64,000 bases of DNA from Sapria himalayana (GCA_029783825.1 JAREIK010001722.1:1-64000); one strand, 5' to 3'. Numbered from the stretch's first letter, positions 11,933-24,826 are shown. Notes: a model not told the origin generated them from the sequence alone. Numbers and translations are program-made.

Positions 11933-14900
11933 TTATATCTTCGTGGTTTGTTTATTTATTCTAAAATAAGGAAAACCTATTTTATCTAAACATGCTATTC
12001 CCTTTAGTTTGTTTGGCATGAGTTTCTCATTAAATTCTATATCTCCTCTGGTGGTACCTATTTTAGATAGATTATCCGCTAGATAGTTCGCTTCTCTGTA
12101 TATATGTATTATTAAGGCCTTCAGTTCATCCATAAGACCAAGAATTACTTCTAGTTTCTCTTCATTCCTCCATAATATTTTCTTATTGATTACTGTATCA
12201 ACTAGTAATTTTGAGTCTACCTGTACTTCAATGTTTTTAAAGTTAAGCTGCTTGCATATCTTTAACCCTGATTTTAATGCTCTGATTTCAGATTCTAACG
12301 CCGAAGAGGCTCTACTAGATCTGGTGAAAGCTCTCTGTACTGACCCTGTATGATCTCTTATTACCCTGCCTCCTCCTGCTATTCCAGTGTCCCTGCTAAA
12401 ACTCCCATCCGTATTAAGTGAGAGTTTACCAACCGGCGGAGCATTCCACTGTATGCATTTAGCCCTTTGCTGATTTACTACTTTATATGTGAGATCCTAT
12501 TCTTTCTCAAGCTTCTTTTCTTGTTTCATTTCCTGAATAACTATAGGTTTTATTAGTGATATATTACATATCTCCTTTCTAATATCTTTTATAATTTCTG
12601 TTAAATTCATCCTTATATTTTCGAATTTACTTTTGTTTCGAGATTTCCATATACACCAAATAATTAGATGCGGCAGTTTTTGGTTGAGCCATTTCCTGGT
12701 GGGACTTTTCGTTTTCTCCTTTTCCCATTTTTTAACTTTGTCTATTAATCCATCATCTATTTTACATATTCTTTTTTCCCCTTCCATTTCTTTCCATATT
12801 TCTGCTGCAATGGGACCATTAGAATACAAATGATCAGTGGTTTCAACCGCTTGTAAACAGCATTCACATCTTGATGCGATGTTTATACCTTTCTTTTGTA
12901 TATTTCTATCAACCGGTATATCATTCATTAAAGCCTTCCATGTGAAGGAGCGCATTTTTTGCGGTATGTTTTCTTGCCATACCCATTTAAATAGAGTTTG
13001 AGCCGGTTTTTTCTTTCTGACCAAGTCTTTTGCCGACTTGAGGGAAAAGTTTCCTTGTGGTGTTAACATCCATTTCCAGCCGCTCCTCTTTTGTATAGAG
13101 TGTGAGTCCACTATTTCTTTTTGTTTTTCCATTGACTTCCAACTGTTCGAGACTTTCTTAGTGGTCTTATCCTTGTTATCTAAATATCTTACCTGCATAT
13201 ATTTAGCCCACGGACTATCACTTTCTTTAAGTCTCCACCAGCTTTTATAGTCCCAGGCAGCTGCCGAGTCCTGGAAGCTCATTAGACCTAATCCTGCTTC
13301 CTCTTTTGGATAACAGATACTTTTCCAGTCCTTCCAATGTAGTTTATTTCTGCCTTGTTTTTTACCCCATAAGAAGTTGGCCATTTCCGATTCGAGTTTT
13401 TTAATAAATTTCTTAGGGGGGTGTATCACTGATAATATGTGTGTAAGCATGCTTCGTAATACATGTGACAGCAGTATTATTCTTCCCCCAAAACCCAGTA
13501 ACTCTTCTTTCCATCCTGTTATTTTCTTTCTTAGTTTTTCCTGAAAGTAACTTAGATATTCTTCTTTCAACCTCCCCTCATATATCGGACAACCTAAATA
13601 CATTAATGCCCCTTTTATTTCTGCAAATCCCGTAATCCTTTTTATTTTATCTACTAACTTTAATTTTGCATTTTTAGCAAGCATGAACTGACATTTGCTT
13701 TTATTAACCATTTGACCTGTCTCTTTTTCAAAAATTTGGAAAAGATCCATAAGATTCATTAAAGACTTTATGCTAGCATTTGTAAATATTATAAGGTCAT
13801 CTGCATAAGTTAAACAACCTATTCTGGGTGTATTCCTTGGTTGTCTGAATGACAATATTTTACCTTCAGATATTTTCTTATTCAAGTTACGTATTAGCAA
13901 TTCTAGATAGATATCAAAAAGAAGAGGGGATAACGGATCCCCTTGCCTTAAACTTTTATTTGGTTTAAGTTCCTCACTTAACTTACCATTTACCAGGACT
14001 CTTACCCAAGTACTTGATATACATCTAAATATTAGATCTATGGTTAGTTCTGAAAAGCCGAACCTCCTTAACACAAAGCAAAGGGTATCCCATTCTACTC
14101 TATCGAAGGCTTTCGATAGATCTAATTTAACCACTAAGTTTTTTCCTCTAGACTTACTTCCTATCTCTTTCATCATTTCAGATGCAAGCTTTATATTTTC
14201 TATCATTAATCTATTTTTAACAAAACCCGTTTGTTCCTGAGATATTATTGAAGGTAAAATTAAGCTCAGCCTATTTTGTAATATTTTTGCCAATATTTTA
14301 TAAATAGCATTGCATAAGCTTATTGGTCTATAATCCTCACATTTCTGTGGTGATTCTTTTTTTGGAATTAATACTATAAAAGATTTTGCCCATGCTTTTG
14401 GGATTTCCGCCCTTACAAAAAAACTTCCAATTGCAGGAACTAGCTCGGTTTTAATCGTATCCCAGTTTACCTGAAAGAAATAATTGTTCCAACCATCAGG
14501 TCCTGCTGCACTATCTTTATCCAGACTAAACACAGCCTCTTTAACTTCGGGTTCTTCTGGGACCAATTCCATTGATTGATTTTGAACTTCCGTAATGGTC
14601 ACCCTAATCAATTGCATTAGAGAATTATCTGTCCTACGTGACTGACTACATAATTGATTTGCAAAAATTTTTTTAAAAAGAGCTCCTATTTCCTTTTCAT
14701 TTTCTACCAATTCTCCTTCTTCGTTTATTAGACCTTTAATTTTTTTTTTTTTGAGATTTTATTTTAGACATACTATAAAAAAATTTGGTATTATGATCCC
14801 CATATTTTAACCATTTTATTTTTGCTCGTTGTTTCCAGTAAATTTCCTCCATGTGTAGTTTCAATCTCAGTTCTCCTTTAGCCTTACTTAATTCTATTCG

Positions 14901-15845
14901 AGTTTCATTATTATTTGTGGAGTCAAAATCTTGCTCCAACTTGGCTACTTTTTCTTCTAGTTTTTTTAGCTCCTAATTTAATTTCCCAAAAACCTCTTTA
15001 TTCCATGTTTTCAAACAAGCTTTTAGCCTCAGAAGATTGATTGATAGGACTTGCATCGGTTTACCCTCTGCTGGCTCTTTCCAAGATTCTCTAACAATTC
15101 CTGCAAAGCTCGCATGCTTTACCCACATATTTTGAAATTTAAAATTATATGTATTACCCTGATTTTTTTGAATCGTGATAAGTAGTGGGCTATGGTCAGA
15201 GCAAGTTCTGTTTAGGTGTCTAAGCCCCGTAGTCCCTTGTGAGGTGACCCACTTTGTGTTACAGATAATCATATCCAGACGAGCCCAGATGACTCCTTTT
15301 TTTTTCCAATTATTACACCAGGTATATTTCGAGCCATTAAAATCTATTTCCATTAGATTGGTAATGGCTATTGTGTCATTAAATTGTTTCATGGCTACCT
15401 TGTCTGGTGGTTTACCACCCTTCTTTTCTTGAGGGCTTCTAATTATATTAAAGTCGCCTCCTATTATCCAAGGTAAATTTCTACTTGCTATATCTTTCAT
15501 TTCTTCTCATAATGCCAGCCTAGATTGTTTATCATTTTTTGCATAAACTGCTGAGATTATTTGATCTGTGCTCTTATCTAATTTGAAATGTACTATTTGT
15601 TCAGTATCTTTTAATATTTCAATTTTCAATTTACTTTGCCATAAAATCCAAAGTTTACTATTTAGATTAGCCTAAGCCTTATTAAATCCTAAAATTGCTC
15701 TATATTTATTTAATTGAGCTTGCAGGACCATTGGTTCTGCAATAATCAGTAGTGAGATTTTATGTTCTTTAATTAAAAGTCTTAATCTATTTATTGTGGG
15801 GCTATTGGCTATTCCCCTAACATTCCAATATAGACATCTATCCAT
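11933..15845 (-). pseudogene. LINE ORF2: endonuclease, reverse transcriptase, RNase H
   Basis: About 1,300 codons, the usual plant L1 ORF2 size, starting at the ATG at 15843-15845 (MDRCLYWNVRG). The apurinic-type endonuclease shows WIIGGDFN near codon 120 and SDHSPL. The reverse transcriptase (12497-14710) shows KLDLSKAFDRVEW, LRQGDPLSPLLFDIY and the catalytic YADD. A zinc-binding RVT region follows (CECC...DHLY), then RNase H with NTDGSF, an ALESEI motif and EANYLADNLSKIG. Breaks: TAG at 15672-15674, TGA at 15507-15509, TAG at 14973-14975, a frameshift in a 13-base A-run (14740-14752) and TAG at 12497-12499. All four stops are in the same frame as their downstream domains. At least three fit TGG mutated to a stop by G-to-A. 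Confidence 0.93.
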
Positions 15846-15917
15846 TAAAAACTAGTTTAGCTTGGGCTCGAGTTGTACACTTAGATTCATATGACATGTT
15901 AGCATATTTTTCGTATT

Positions 15918-17188
15918 TCATGCTGTTTTAGGAGTGTGAGGAATTTCATACCTAATCTCCTTATATTTTACCTGTTTTCCGAGCACCATAGCCATTTGCT
16001 TTAGGGCCTCCATGGATTGGGTTCTTGAAAGATTCCCCCAATCTTCATTATAAATATGTATATCATCCTTTACTTTAAACTCCGCCTCATCCTGGGATAC
16101 ATCATCCTTCTGGCTTGAAGGGCAACTAAAAATTACCGATTCATCTTCAGGAAAATCCAGAAGATCCTCATCTATCCATGCATAATCCTCAAGTTTCTCT
16201 TTCAATACAATTCTTGTTTTAGATGTTTTTTTATATTTTCTCTTATATTTTACCTCCTCCCATTCCTTTTATTAAACTAACATCATTTTCTATCCCCGAG
16301 TTAGTCTCTCTCACGGGTCCTTCTTCTTGAGTAGGATTATCTGGAGGGATGCTTGAGTGCAAATCTCCCTTCGGCTGGTTTTGTTTGTGAAGTGAAGCCT
16401 CCTCTTTCCTTACCCAATGCATCACATTCCCGCCTCCTCCTTCGTGCTGCTGCCCGTTGTTATGTTCTTCTTTCCCCACCTTGCACGAGGAATTTTCATG
16501 CCCTAGCCTCTTACATTTTGAACAGTAGGGAGGAAGGCTTTCGGGAATGACAGTTTGCCAAAACCCCTCGGCCTGTTCCCCTTCACCACTACCTATCCAT
16601 ATTTTTTCAGGCGGTTTAGTTAAGAGGTTTAGCTCTACACATACACGTGCTTTGTTCGGCCTTGACATGGTTCTTGTGGCTTCATCTCGTAACATGGGCT
16701 TACCCAAGCACGATGAGATTGCATAAAGAGATGTCTTAGAGAAGAAATGGAGTGGCAGAAAAGGCAATGTAAACCATACCGGAGCTATAGGCGCCTCTTC
16801 AAGAGGGGTAAAATCCTTTGTCCACTTCAGTATACGCATGGGGAAGCCTTCAACTTGCCATAATCCACGCTGCCATAGGCGATATTGATCTTCCAGTAGA
16901 GAGCATTGCAGCACAACATGTTTGGCATCGAAATCAGCAAATTTCACCTTCCCCTTGAGCTTTAAATTTTCGATAAATTTCTGAACTCCAATCGCACGAG
17001 GCCTGCCAGTGAGAGAACTTTCCAACGAGCGTATATTCGAAAGGTTCTAAGAGCCTTTGAGATTCTTCGGCAGAAAAAATGATGGCCGGGAGACCATTTT
17101 TGTTCCCTTGAATTCGTAAGATCGGCGCGGAGCTCTTCACCACCGAGGCAAAAGACTTATTATTTAATAATAAGTTAGATTTTTCCAT
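15918..17188 (-). pseudogene. LINE ORF1: DUF4283 / CCHC zinc knuckle protein, frameshifted
   Basis: RNA-binding ORF1 protein of plant L1 elements. The ATG at 17186-17188 opens a frame with NKSFASVVK and YTLVGKFS, then a one-base frameshift within the TTCTCTC run (about 17010-17025) moves to the frame that carries the rest of DUF4283 (RPRAIGVQKFIENLKLKGKV, LWQRGLWQVEGFPMRILKW). The CCHC knuckle CSKCKRLGHENSSC (C-x2-C-x4-H-x4-C) lies near 16490-16530. A second frameshift near 16206-16243 separates the C-terminal acidic stretch (15918-16205; DYAWIDEDLLDFPEDE). It is followed 72 bp later by ORF2. Confidence 0.88.
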
Positions 17189-17589
17189 TCTTACCTTGTA
17201 TTGGGCTTGATTTGAGCTTAAATGATGTTTTCTTTTTTCTTTGTTTCACAATCTAACAATTACTCAACACTATACCCTTATAATATCAAACAGCAGTTCC
17301 CGAAAACAAAAGTCCCTCAACTATCCCACAACAGATTTCCAGATAATCACTGGAGAGAAAAGGTGAGAGGATTTTCACGAGAATACCAGAAAATCACTTA
17401 ACAGTTTATACTATTATTCATGTTCCCGTAACAGTATTCCCATAACAGTTACACTTAATTTGCAAATATAACAAGCTGTATCTCTTAACTATATCCGAAG
17501 AACATTCAACAAACAATTTATTCAATGTTTTCGTTATTGTTTCCAGGTAGTTCGCAAAGCAATTAAACAATAGTTCTCCCAATTAACAG

Positions 17590-17935
17590 TTTATTCAAGA
17601 TGTTCGCAAATAATCACGAGAGAAACTGTAACGAAAATCAATTCACTAAGCGATTTTCACAATAAATCCTTCAACAATTCACATACCCATATGTTTATTC
17701 GAGATATTCGCAGGATAGTACGTTAGAGAGAAAATCCCGAGAGAACCTGTATCATAAAAACAGTACACGAAGCAGTTTGCACAATAATCATTCAACAAAT
17801 TCACATAATCATTTGTTTAAGATAATTCGCAATCGAGAAAATCTAGAGAAATCCGCGGAAAAGTTTTCACGAGAGCTAGGTTTACGTATATCGCGAGAGC
17901 TAGGTTTTCGCAATAATCATTAACATGGCTTTTGA
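17590..17935 (-). repeat. Tandem repeats in LINE 5' UTR (unit about 115 bp)
   Basis: Upstream of ORF1, a unit of roughly 105-120 bp is repeated: TTTATTCAAGATGTTCGCAA at about 17590, TTTATTCGAGATATTCGCAG at about 17694, and TTTAAGATAATTCGCAATCG at about 17815 (partial). Each carries CGAGAGAA and AATCATTCAACAA-like blocks, and looser copies extend back to about 17330. GC and CpG content exceed the flanks. Tandem monomers in the 5' UTR are a known promoter layout of some L1 families; a promoter role here is inferred. Confidence 0.7.
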
Positions 17936-17940
17936 TGTAA

Positions 17941-20518
17941 AGGGAAGGGATGAGTTTGGAATTTTCTGCTAGTTTATGTTTCTAGTATTTTTTTAAGGAA
18001 AGAATTGGGTAAAAATCCTTTCTTTAGTGGCACAAGAAACTTTTCTATGAATAACCTACACTTTAAAATAGATTTTATATCCAAATTTCTTCATTCATTC
18101 TTTATTTTTATTTATTTATTTGTTTTTGTCGACATGATTTTTCTTAGTATATTCTATACAATATTAGTAGTCTAGTATTTCTGATTGCTACTCCATTTTG
18201 AAATTGTTATCTGATTTGTACACATCAAAGACCCAAGTCAAAGTGTAGACAAGATGAATAATGTATGCTTTATTGTTATAAGTATGAATACATATTACAT
18301 GTGAAATGATGAATGGTCTTATTTTAGATGCTATAAGTCTATAATCATAAATAAGCATATTTGCTCTCTTGAATATCTACTTGTTTTAGAAACTTTTTCT
18401 TTTTTGTATCATTAAATAACATGCTTTGAAAATTTATTGGAAAATTAGTTACCTTTCCAAGGATGAGTATAAGAACTAAAGCATAATATAAATGGTACCA
18501 GAATTATTTGGTGTACATCTAGTGAAGAACTATTGCTCCAACTATAGTTTGATTTGGAGGTTTGGTGATATTTGTGCATAGATAATCACTCATACCATGG
18601 GCAAGAAAAATCTCCGAATTGAAGTATCACCACTAGTCATCAACACAACCGTAAATTTTCTTATCATTTTTTTCATTGTCCCAATAAGTGTCGAAGATTT
18701 TTTTTTTGTTTCTTGTGAATTGTTTGATTTTGGCCTTTGTTGGAGTAAATAAGAGTGTTTGTGATTAAAGATTAATCTTTATTCTCCATTATCTTGCGGA
18801 TTGATGTTTTGATTTATTCTATTGGCTGTGCTAAGTTCGATCATGCGATAAAACATTGACATTTTTTTAAATTTTTCTTCAAGTATATTTAGGTAGTTAA
18901 CTATTATGGCTAGTACTTAAACAATAGAGGTTTCATGGTTTAGCTTTTAGAGAGCCCAATGCATGGATTACTAAGGTTTCATTTGCATTACTTTGTTTTT
19001 CATTTGGGTTACATATGCATTTTTGTTTAAGTTTTAATTGATTAGTTTTGATGGTATATGGATCTTGCTATTGTGATTTGGGTAGAGAAGATATAGGGTG
19101 GTGTTTTGGTGGTTATGATTGTGATTTTGCTATTATGGTTATGATTATAGTTATGAAAGAAATTCTTTAGGAACTATACAAGGAGAAAGTGAAACGTAAA
19201 TATAGCGAGATTGTATTATATCGACAAGTTACCTAAATCATTAATCACAAAGTCACGACTCATACTTTGTTCAAGGGTTTCATATGTTTGATTGTGCCAT
19301 TTGAGTCGCTATACTGTAAGTAAACAATAATATGCATATTTATTTTTATGAAAGCTTAGATTTAAAACTACCCAAATGCTCCTTAAGTTTTGTATTTCAT
19401 GGTATATGGAGACGAGTGGAATAATCATAATTACATGAGTGGTTATAGTTTTTTTTTTCATTTTTGTGCCTACTACTGGTTATTTAGTTTGGGAATAAAA
19501 AAATATTTTTATTACTTACCTGAAGGCTTGATCCATGAACTATTGATATGTGTTAGCACTCTTTGGATGGATAAAGATTTAATGATTATTTTCATTTGTG
19601 TATTTTAAGGAAGGAAATTTTTTTGGAAATTAAATGTTTTCTTATTTCCCATTTATTCCATGTTTATGCTTATTTTCCATATTCTGTAATACTGATTAAA
19701 TCCTTTCGTTCGTTGATTCTTTTTCTAGGTTTGTGATCATGGAGATGATGAGTTTTTTAGGTTTGTGATTGTTGAGACTGGGTGAGAAAAAAGTTTGAGA
19801 AAATCTTTTCCTTTTTTGTTTTGCAATATATTGAGAAATTCTGTGCATAAAAAATCTTACACAATGTATATGTTTACTTTTTTTTGTCTTTTGATTGGCC
19901 CAATAGACCAAACATAACTCTATATTCCTTATTATGCCTAATATTATGGTATATAGGCTATACCTCAAAATACAACCAGTATGGTGGATGCTTCTGATTG
20001 GGACAATCTTATACATGTTAAAGTGCATAAACCTTTTATCTTGGATGGGTATTTTACTCATAACAAAATCAGTTATGCTGGAATTTTATTTTAAAAATTT
20101 TGGTCTCTCTTTTAACTAAATCTAGAAAACACATATGATATTGGTAAGAAAACACATTAAAGCTCAACTCATCAATATCATTTTATGGTATAGTGATCCA
20201 ACTAAAAAGAACTTAAGAGTTGACAAAGGCAAGTTAAGTATGAATTGCATGATACCTTTATACAAAAACAAGTTTAAGTTCTACTATTTTTTATACTATC
20301 AATGTTATTGCTTTCAACTATTATGATCATATTTTAAGTAATCAGGGAAGGACTATAGTAGAAGCAAGTACTTACAATTTGTATACCATTATGCTTTATG
20401 CTATTGTAATCATATTTCAAGATAATATACAACATTGACTTTATACTTGTAAATTAACACTTTATGCTTGTTAATGAACTTCTTTGGTGGTTAGTTTACT
20501 AACCATCATATGTGCAGA
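17941..20518. other. Unassigned AT-rich stretch inside CACTA-2
   Basis: No gene supported over about 2.6 kb. Short open frames (for example 19390-19608 and 20135-20326 on plus, 19696-20061 on minus) have no recognisable domain and AT-driven composition. A short plus-strand frame near 19980-20096 (MVDASDWDNLIHVKVHKPF) looks protein-like but matches nothing I know. Position between TNP2 and TNP1 would fit an intron of the element or a further insertion. Confidence 0.35.
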
Positions 20519-22590
20519 TGGGTAGAGGTAAAGGAAGAGAAGGAATCTATGAAGGTAGAGGTAAAAGAAGAGGAGGAAACCATGAAAAAAGAGGTAATAA
20601 TAATAGTAGATATTAGACAGAGTCTATTGATGAGATAAATCATGTAACAGAGACCAAAGACATGGCTCCCATTATACAATCACAAATTCCTTCAGTACAA
20701 CCATCACCTCCTCTACCAGCACAGGCACCATAACAATTTGAAATTGGCTCTGTATTAGCATATATTGGTGAATCTATAAATGATGAGGCCAACATTGATG
20801 GTACTTCTAGATTTGACCCTAGAGATGTGATCATTATTGAGAACAGAGAGTAAGCTTTCAGCAACTTAATTTTCTTCTAATAATGCAAATAGAAGCATGT
20901 ACCATATTAACATGTCATAAGCATTACTATCCATCAATCTAGAATATTTAGTTACCACTCGAGTGCTTTAATGAAAGATAGTCATAATTGATAATATTTA
21001 ATTAATTGACATATACCAATACAGTAGAATATTCTTAGTTTTATGTAATAAAATGTGGCAGAAAAAATCAACTTAATTTTTTTTCTTTTGATTTCTTTAA
21101 TAGATCAGCTAGTCAAGCCCATTATCCTCATCATTTTTTTTAGAATTTACTAGAGGATGAGTTATCCCATTAATTACTCTAATCACTTAACTAGCATAAG
21201 AAGGTTCAAACACAAACACTTGTCCATAATATATGTGGGTTTGTATAAAAATATATGTTCATGTCATTTTCAGTAGAATTTTAAGTCAATTGCATTTAAT
21301 TATCCAATTTTATCACAATTAATATCATTACCAAGAAAATGACTTCTTTATTTGTTTAGTATTATTAAATCTTTTCAATACTAAAACTAAGAAGAAAGTA
21401 ATTTTCATCATAGGTAGTTGCTTCATGAAAAATGCTCACTAATGATTAAAAGACTTTCAAGCAACAACTTCACAAGGATGGGTATACTTGGAAGAACATT
21501 TCATAGAACACAAAAGATTTGTATTTTGAAGATTTTCATGCAATATTTTTCAAAAATATTGTAACTTTTAAAATATAAAATGAGTTTGTACTAACTATTT
21601 GTTTTTTTTACAAGTTTATAGTAATATTTTTGGTGGGATCAAAAAATAAGTGGCATAGTCAAGATTATTTGGGAGAAACATGTGGCTATTAAATACAAGA
21701 GTTTCATTTGGACCACTAAGAATGCCAAACAGAAGCCGACCTATCTTTCTGATGATATTTAGAAGGCATGGAATGATGAATTCAATAAAGCTGAGTACAT
21801 AGCAAGAGCATGACATAACAAGCTAAATCAGCAAGATGGTGAACCTGCCACTCATAATGGAGGATCTATCACACATTATTCACATGCTAAATGCTTAGTT
21901 AGTTTTTACGATAAAATAGTTTGTTACAATAACATTTTAATTGTGTGATCACATTATATACATTTTTTATTTTGAACTCACAAGAACAAAGTTTGGGAAA
22001 GAAGCCTACATACTATAAGTTGTTTATTCATAATCATACTAAAAGGAGTAATGACTCATTCGTCAATGAGAAAGCCAAAGCTTTGAATCTTAGCATCTTA
22101 ATTAAAATTTAATGATTTATTAAATTAATAGTTAATTATTGTATTACTAAATTTATAAATTATAATGTGATGTGTTGTTGAGTGCATGATGATTTCATGC
22201 AACTACAAAAGGAGATGTCCCAACCAGAGGAGGGGTCGTCCAAACCTAGTCTAGTTGATGAAAATGATTTTTTTAACATGTCAGGGGAGTGAAGAAATCG
22301 AGACTATATGGTATTAACTATAAAATAGCAACATACTATAGCAATGCTTCTTTTAGTGGCAATTCACCTGCTAAGGGTCATAGACATGAGTTAAAGGATA
22401 AATTCCAGCTTGTGTAGGAAGAAAATGAGCTGTTACGTGATTAGTTTAATGATTTGCAAGATCAACACCAAAAAATACAAGAGCAAAATGAAATAATGCA
22501 GGAGGAGATGCATAAAAAAATGCTAGAGGTGATGTGTAAAAAAATGTAAGAGATGCAAAGAGAGATGAAAGAGGAGATGAAATCATAGCT
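20519..22590 (+). pseudogene. TNP1-like protein (Transposase_24 type), degenerate, CACTA-2
   Basis: Starts at ATG 20519 directly after TATGTGCAG, a good splice acceptor, with a Gly/Arg-rich N-terminus MGRGKGREGIYEGRGKRRGG. A proline/glutamine-rich stretch follows (SVQPSPPLPAQAP). Downstream pieces include IWEKHVAIKYKS, KAWNDEFNKAEY and, near 22430-22590, a Glu/Gln/Met-rich coiled coil (QDQHQKIQEQNEIMQEEMHK) typical of the C-terminus of plant Ptta/En/Spm accessory transposases. Numerous stops. Its downstream neighbour is the subterminal repeat block, as expected for the last gene of a CACTA element. The family call is from layout and motif style, not a strict signature. Confidence 0.65.
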
Positions 22591-22779
22591 GGCTTGTTTT
22601 TTTCATGGTATAATGATCAGTAGCTATATTTGACACTACTATTACAATTTTTTTATTTAAGAATACTATTAATTTTATAATTAATTAAAAGTAATGTGTA
22701 TTTCAACTTATTTAATGATATCTATTATTTTAACTATAAAGCTACATCTTAATGATTTCATATAATTGACTTTGAAAGA

Positions 22780-23300
22780 CAAAAAGATCGGTATGAAAAG
22801 TCATGACATGTGAACAAAAATATTTGTATATATTGATAGAAAAGAAATTGAAATTTTCATCTTTGTTTAGAGATGGAATGTTGCACTTTGATTAGAGAAA
22901 GAATTTTAGACCAAAATTTCCATATCTGATCTGAGAAGAAATCATTCTCTCTTTGAAGAGAGAAGAAATTTAAGACCTTAAATTCAGTCTAATTAGAGAC
23001 AGAATGAAATCTATCTCTGATCAAAGATAGAATCACATCCGTCTATAAACAGAAATAGAATTTAAGACCAAAAATTCTATCTCTAATCTGAGACGAAATT
23101 AGCTTTGGGAATAATTAATTTAGAGATGGTAAAATCCATCACTAATCCATCTCTGATTATAGACTAAAAGATCCATCATTAATTAGAGATGTATTAGAGA
23201 TGGTCAAAATCACATACTAGCATTTTTAAGACTGAAACTTTCATTTCTAACCCATTTGGAGACCAAATGTTTGTCTCTAAATGATGTTTTTTTTGTAATA
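22780..23300 (+). repeat. CACTA-2 subterminal repeats and decayed right terminus
   Basis: Dense direct and inverted copies of AGAGATGGA, TAATTAGAGA(C/T)(A/G)GA and TTTAGACCAAAATT (for example 22870, 22905, 22985, 23050, 23125, 23180 and 23270), ending TTTTTTTTGTAATA at 23287-23300. The expected end would be TTTTTTTTGTAGTG (CACTAC inverted). The GATA/GACA array begins at the next base. Confidence 0.75.
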
Positions 23301-24826
23301 TAAATCGATAGACAGACAAACAGACAGACAGATAGATTGATTGATTGATTGATTGATCGATAGAGATACAGATATATAGATAGATAGATAGACAAAAAGA
23401 TAGGCAGATAGATAGACAGAAGGATAGATAGATAGATATAAAAATAGATAGACTGATAGATGCATAGATAGATTAATAGATAGAAAGAGAGACAAATCGA
23501 TAGAAAGATAGATAGACATAGATACAAAGAAAGAGAGACACATAGATTGATAGTTACATAGATAGATAGATAGACAGGTAGACAGACAGATAAATAGATA
23601 GACAAATAGTTAGATAGATAGATAGATAGATAAATAAATAGATATATAGACAAACAGATTGATTGATTGATTATCAGATTTATTAACATATTGATAGAGA
23701 GATAGATAAATATATATATATTGATTGATAGATAGAAAGATAGTTAGAGAGATAGATAGATAGAGAGATAGATATACAAATAGATAAATAGATAGATAAA
23801 CAAATAGATAGATAAACTAAAAGATGGATAGATAGATAGAAGATAGACAAATAGATAGATAGTTAGATAGATAGTTAGATAGATAGATATATAGATAGAT
23901 AGAAAAACATATAGCTAAATAGATAGACACAATGATAGATTGATAGATAGATGAATAGATAGATAGATTGATAGATAGATCAGATAGATATACATAAAGA
24001 TAGATAAGAAGATAAATAGATAGATAGATAGTCAGACAGATAGATAGACAGTTAGATAGATAGATAGACAAATAGATAGAGTGATAGATAGATAGATAGA
24101 CAAATAGATAGAGTGATAGATAGATAGATAGATATACAAATAGATAGATAGATAGATAGATAGACAAATAGATAGGTAGATAGGTAGTTAGATAGATAAA
24201 TAGATAGATTGAAAGAGATAAAGATAGATATATAGATAGATAGATAGATAGATAGATAGAAAAATAAAGAGATAGTTAGATTGACTGATAGATAGATAGA
24301 TAATCTAATAGATAGATAGCTAGAAAGATAGATAGATTGATTGATAGATAGAAAGATATATATATATATATATATATATATTGAAAAATTGATAGATAGA
24401 TAGATTGATAGATAGATAGATAGACATATTGATAGACAAATAGGTATACAGATAGAGAGATAGATAGACAAATAGATAGATAGATCAGATATATAAATAT
24501 TTAGATATACAAATTCATAGATAGATTGATAGACAAGTTGATAGATAGAGTAATAGTTAGATTTATAGATAGATTTATAGACAGATAGATTGACAGATAG
24601 ATAGACAAATTGATAGACAATTAGATAGATAGATATATAAAAAGATAGAATGACATATTGATAGACATATTGATAGATAGATAGACAAACAAGATTGATT
24701 GATAGACAAATAGACAAAGAGATAGATATATAGATAAATAGATAGATAGTTTGATAGACAGATAAATATATAGATAGGCAAACTAATAGATAGACAAATA
24801 GACATACAAATATAAAGATATATAGA
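23301..24826 (+). repeat. GATA/GACA satellite array 1 (~1.5 kb)
   Basis: Interrupted tandem array of GATA with many GACA, GAAA and GATT variants on the plus strand, with an (AT)n run at about 24357-24380. It fits tightly between the decayed right end of CACTA-2 and the left end of CACTA-3. Minus-strand open frames full of Ser-Ile-Tyr-Leu are a by-product of the TATC repeat and are not genes. Confidence 0.97.

Larger units (their letters stand above)
11763..17940 (-). mobile_element. L1-type LINE retrotransposon, near full length, inactive
   Basis: Non-LTR retrotransposon of the plant L1 clade on the minus strand: 5' UTR (about 17940-17189) with tandem repeats, ORF1 (17188-15918) with DUF4283 and a CCHC knuckle, a 72-bp spacer, ORF2 (15845-11933) with endonuclease, reverse transcriptase, zinc-binding region and RNase H, and a short AT-rich 3' UTR. 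It reverse-transcribes its own RNA at a nicked target. ORF1 has two frameshifts and ORF2 four stops plus one frameshift, so it is dead. No clear poly(A) tail or target duplication was seen; the outer limits are estimates. It splits TNP2 from TNP1 of CACTA-2. Confidence 0.85.
7605..23300 (+). mobile_element. CACTA-2: En/Spm-type element, split by CACTA-1 and a LINE
   Basis: Plus-strand CACTA transposon reconstructed from pieces in the expected order: the C-terminal two-thirds of TNP2 (7608-10123), TNP1 (20519-22590), subterminal AGAGATGG repeats (22780-23280) and a decayed right end at 23286-23300. The end reads TTTTTTTTGTAATA where TTTTTTTTGTAGTG is expected: two G-to-A changes from a CACTACAAAAAAAAC terminus. 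The left part lies beyond CACTA-1, outside the window. A LINE in opposite orientation lies between TNP2 and TNP1. That TNP2 and TNP1 here belong to one element is inferred from order and strand. Confidence 0.65.

Noticed and set aside
19696..20061. 121-residue minus-strand frame as a gene
   Set aside because: No recognisable domain, Lys/Ile/His-biased composition typical of AT-rich noise, and overlapped by plus-strand frames.
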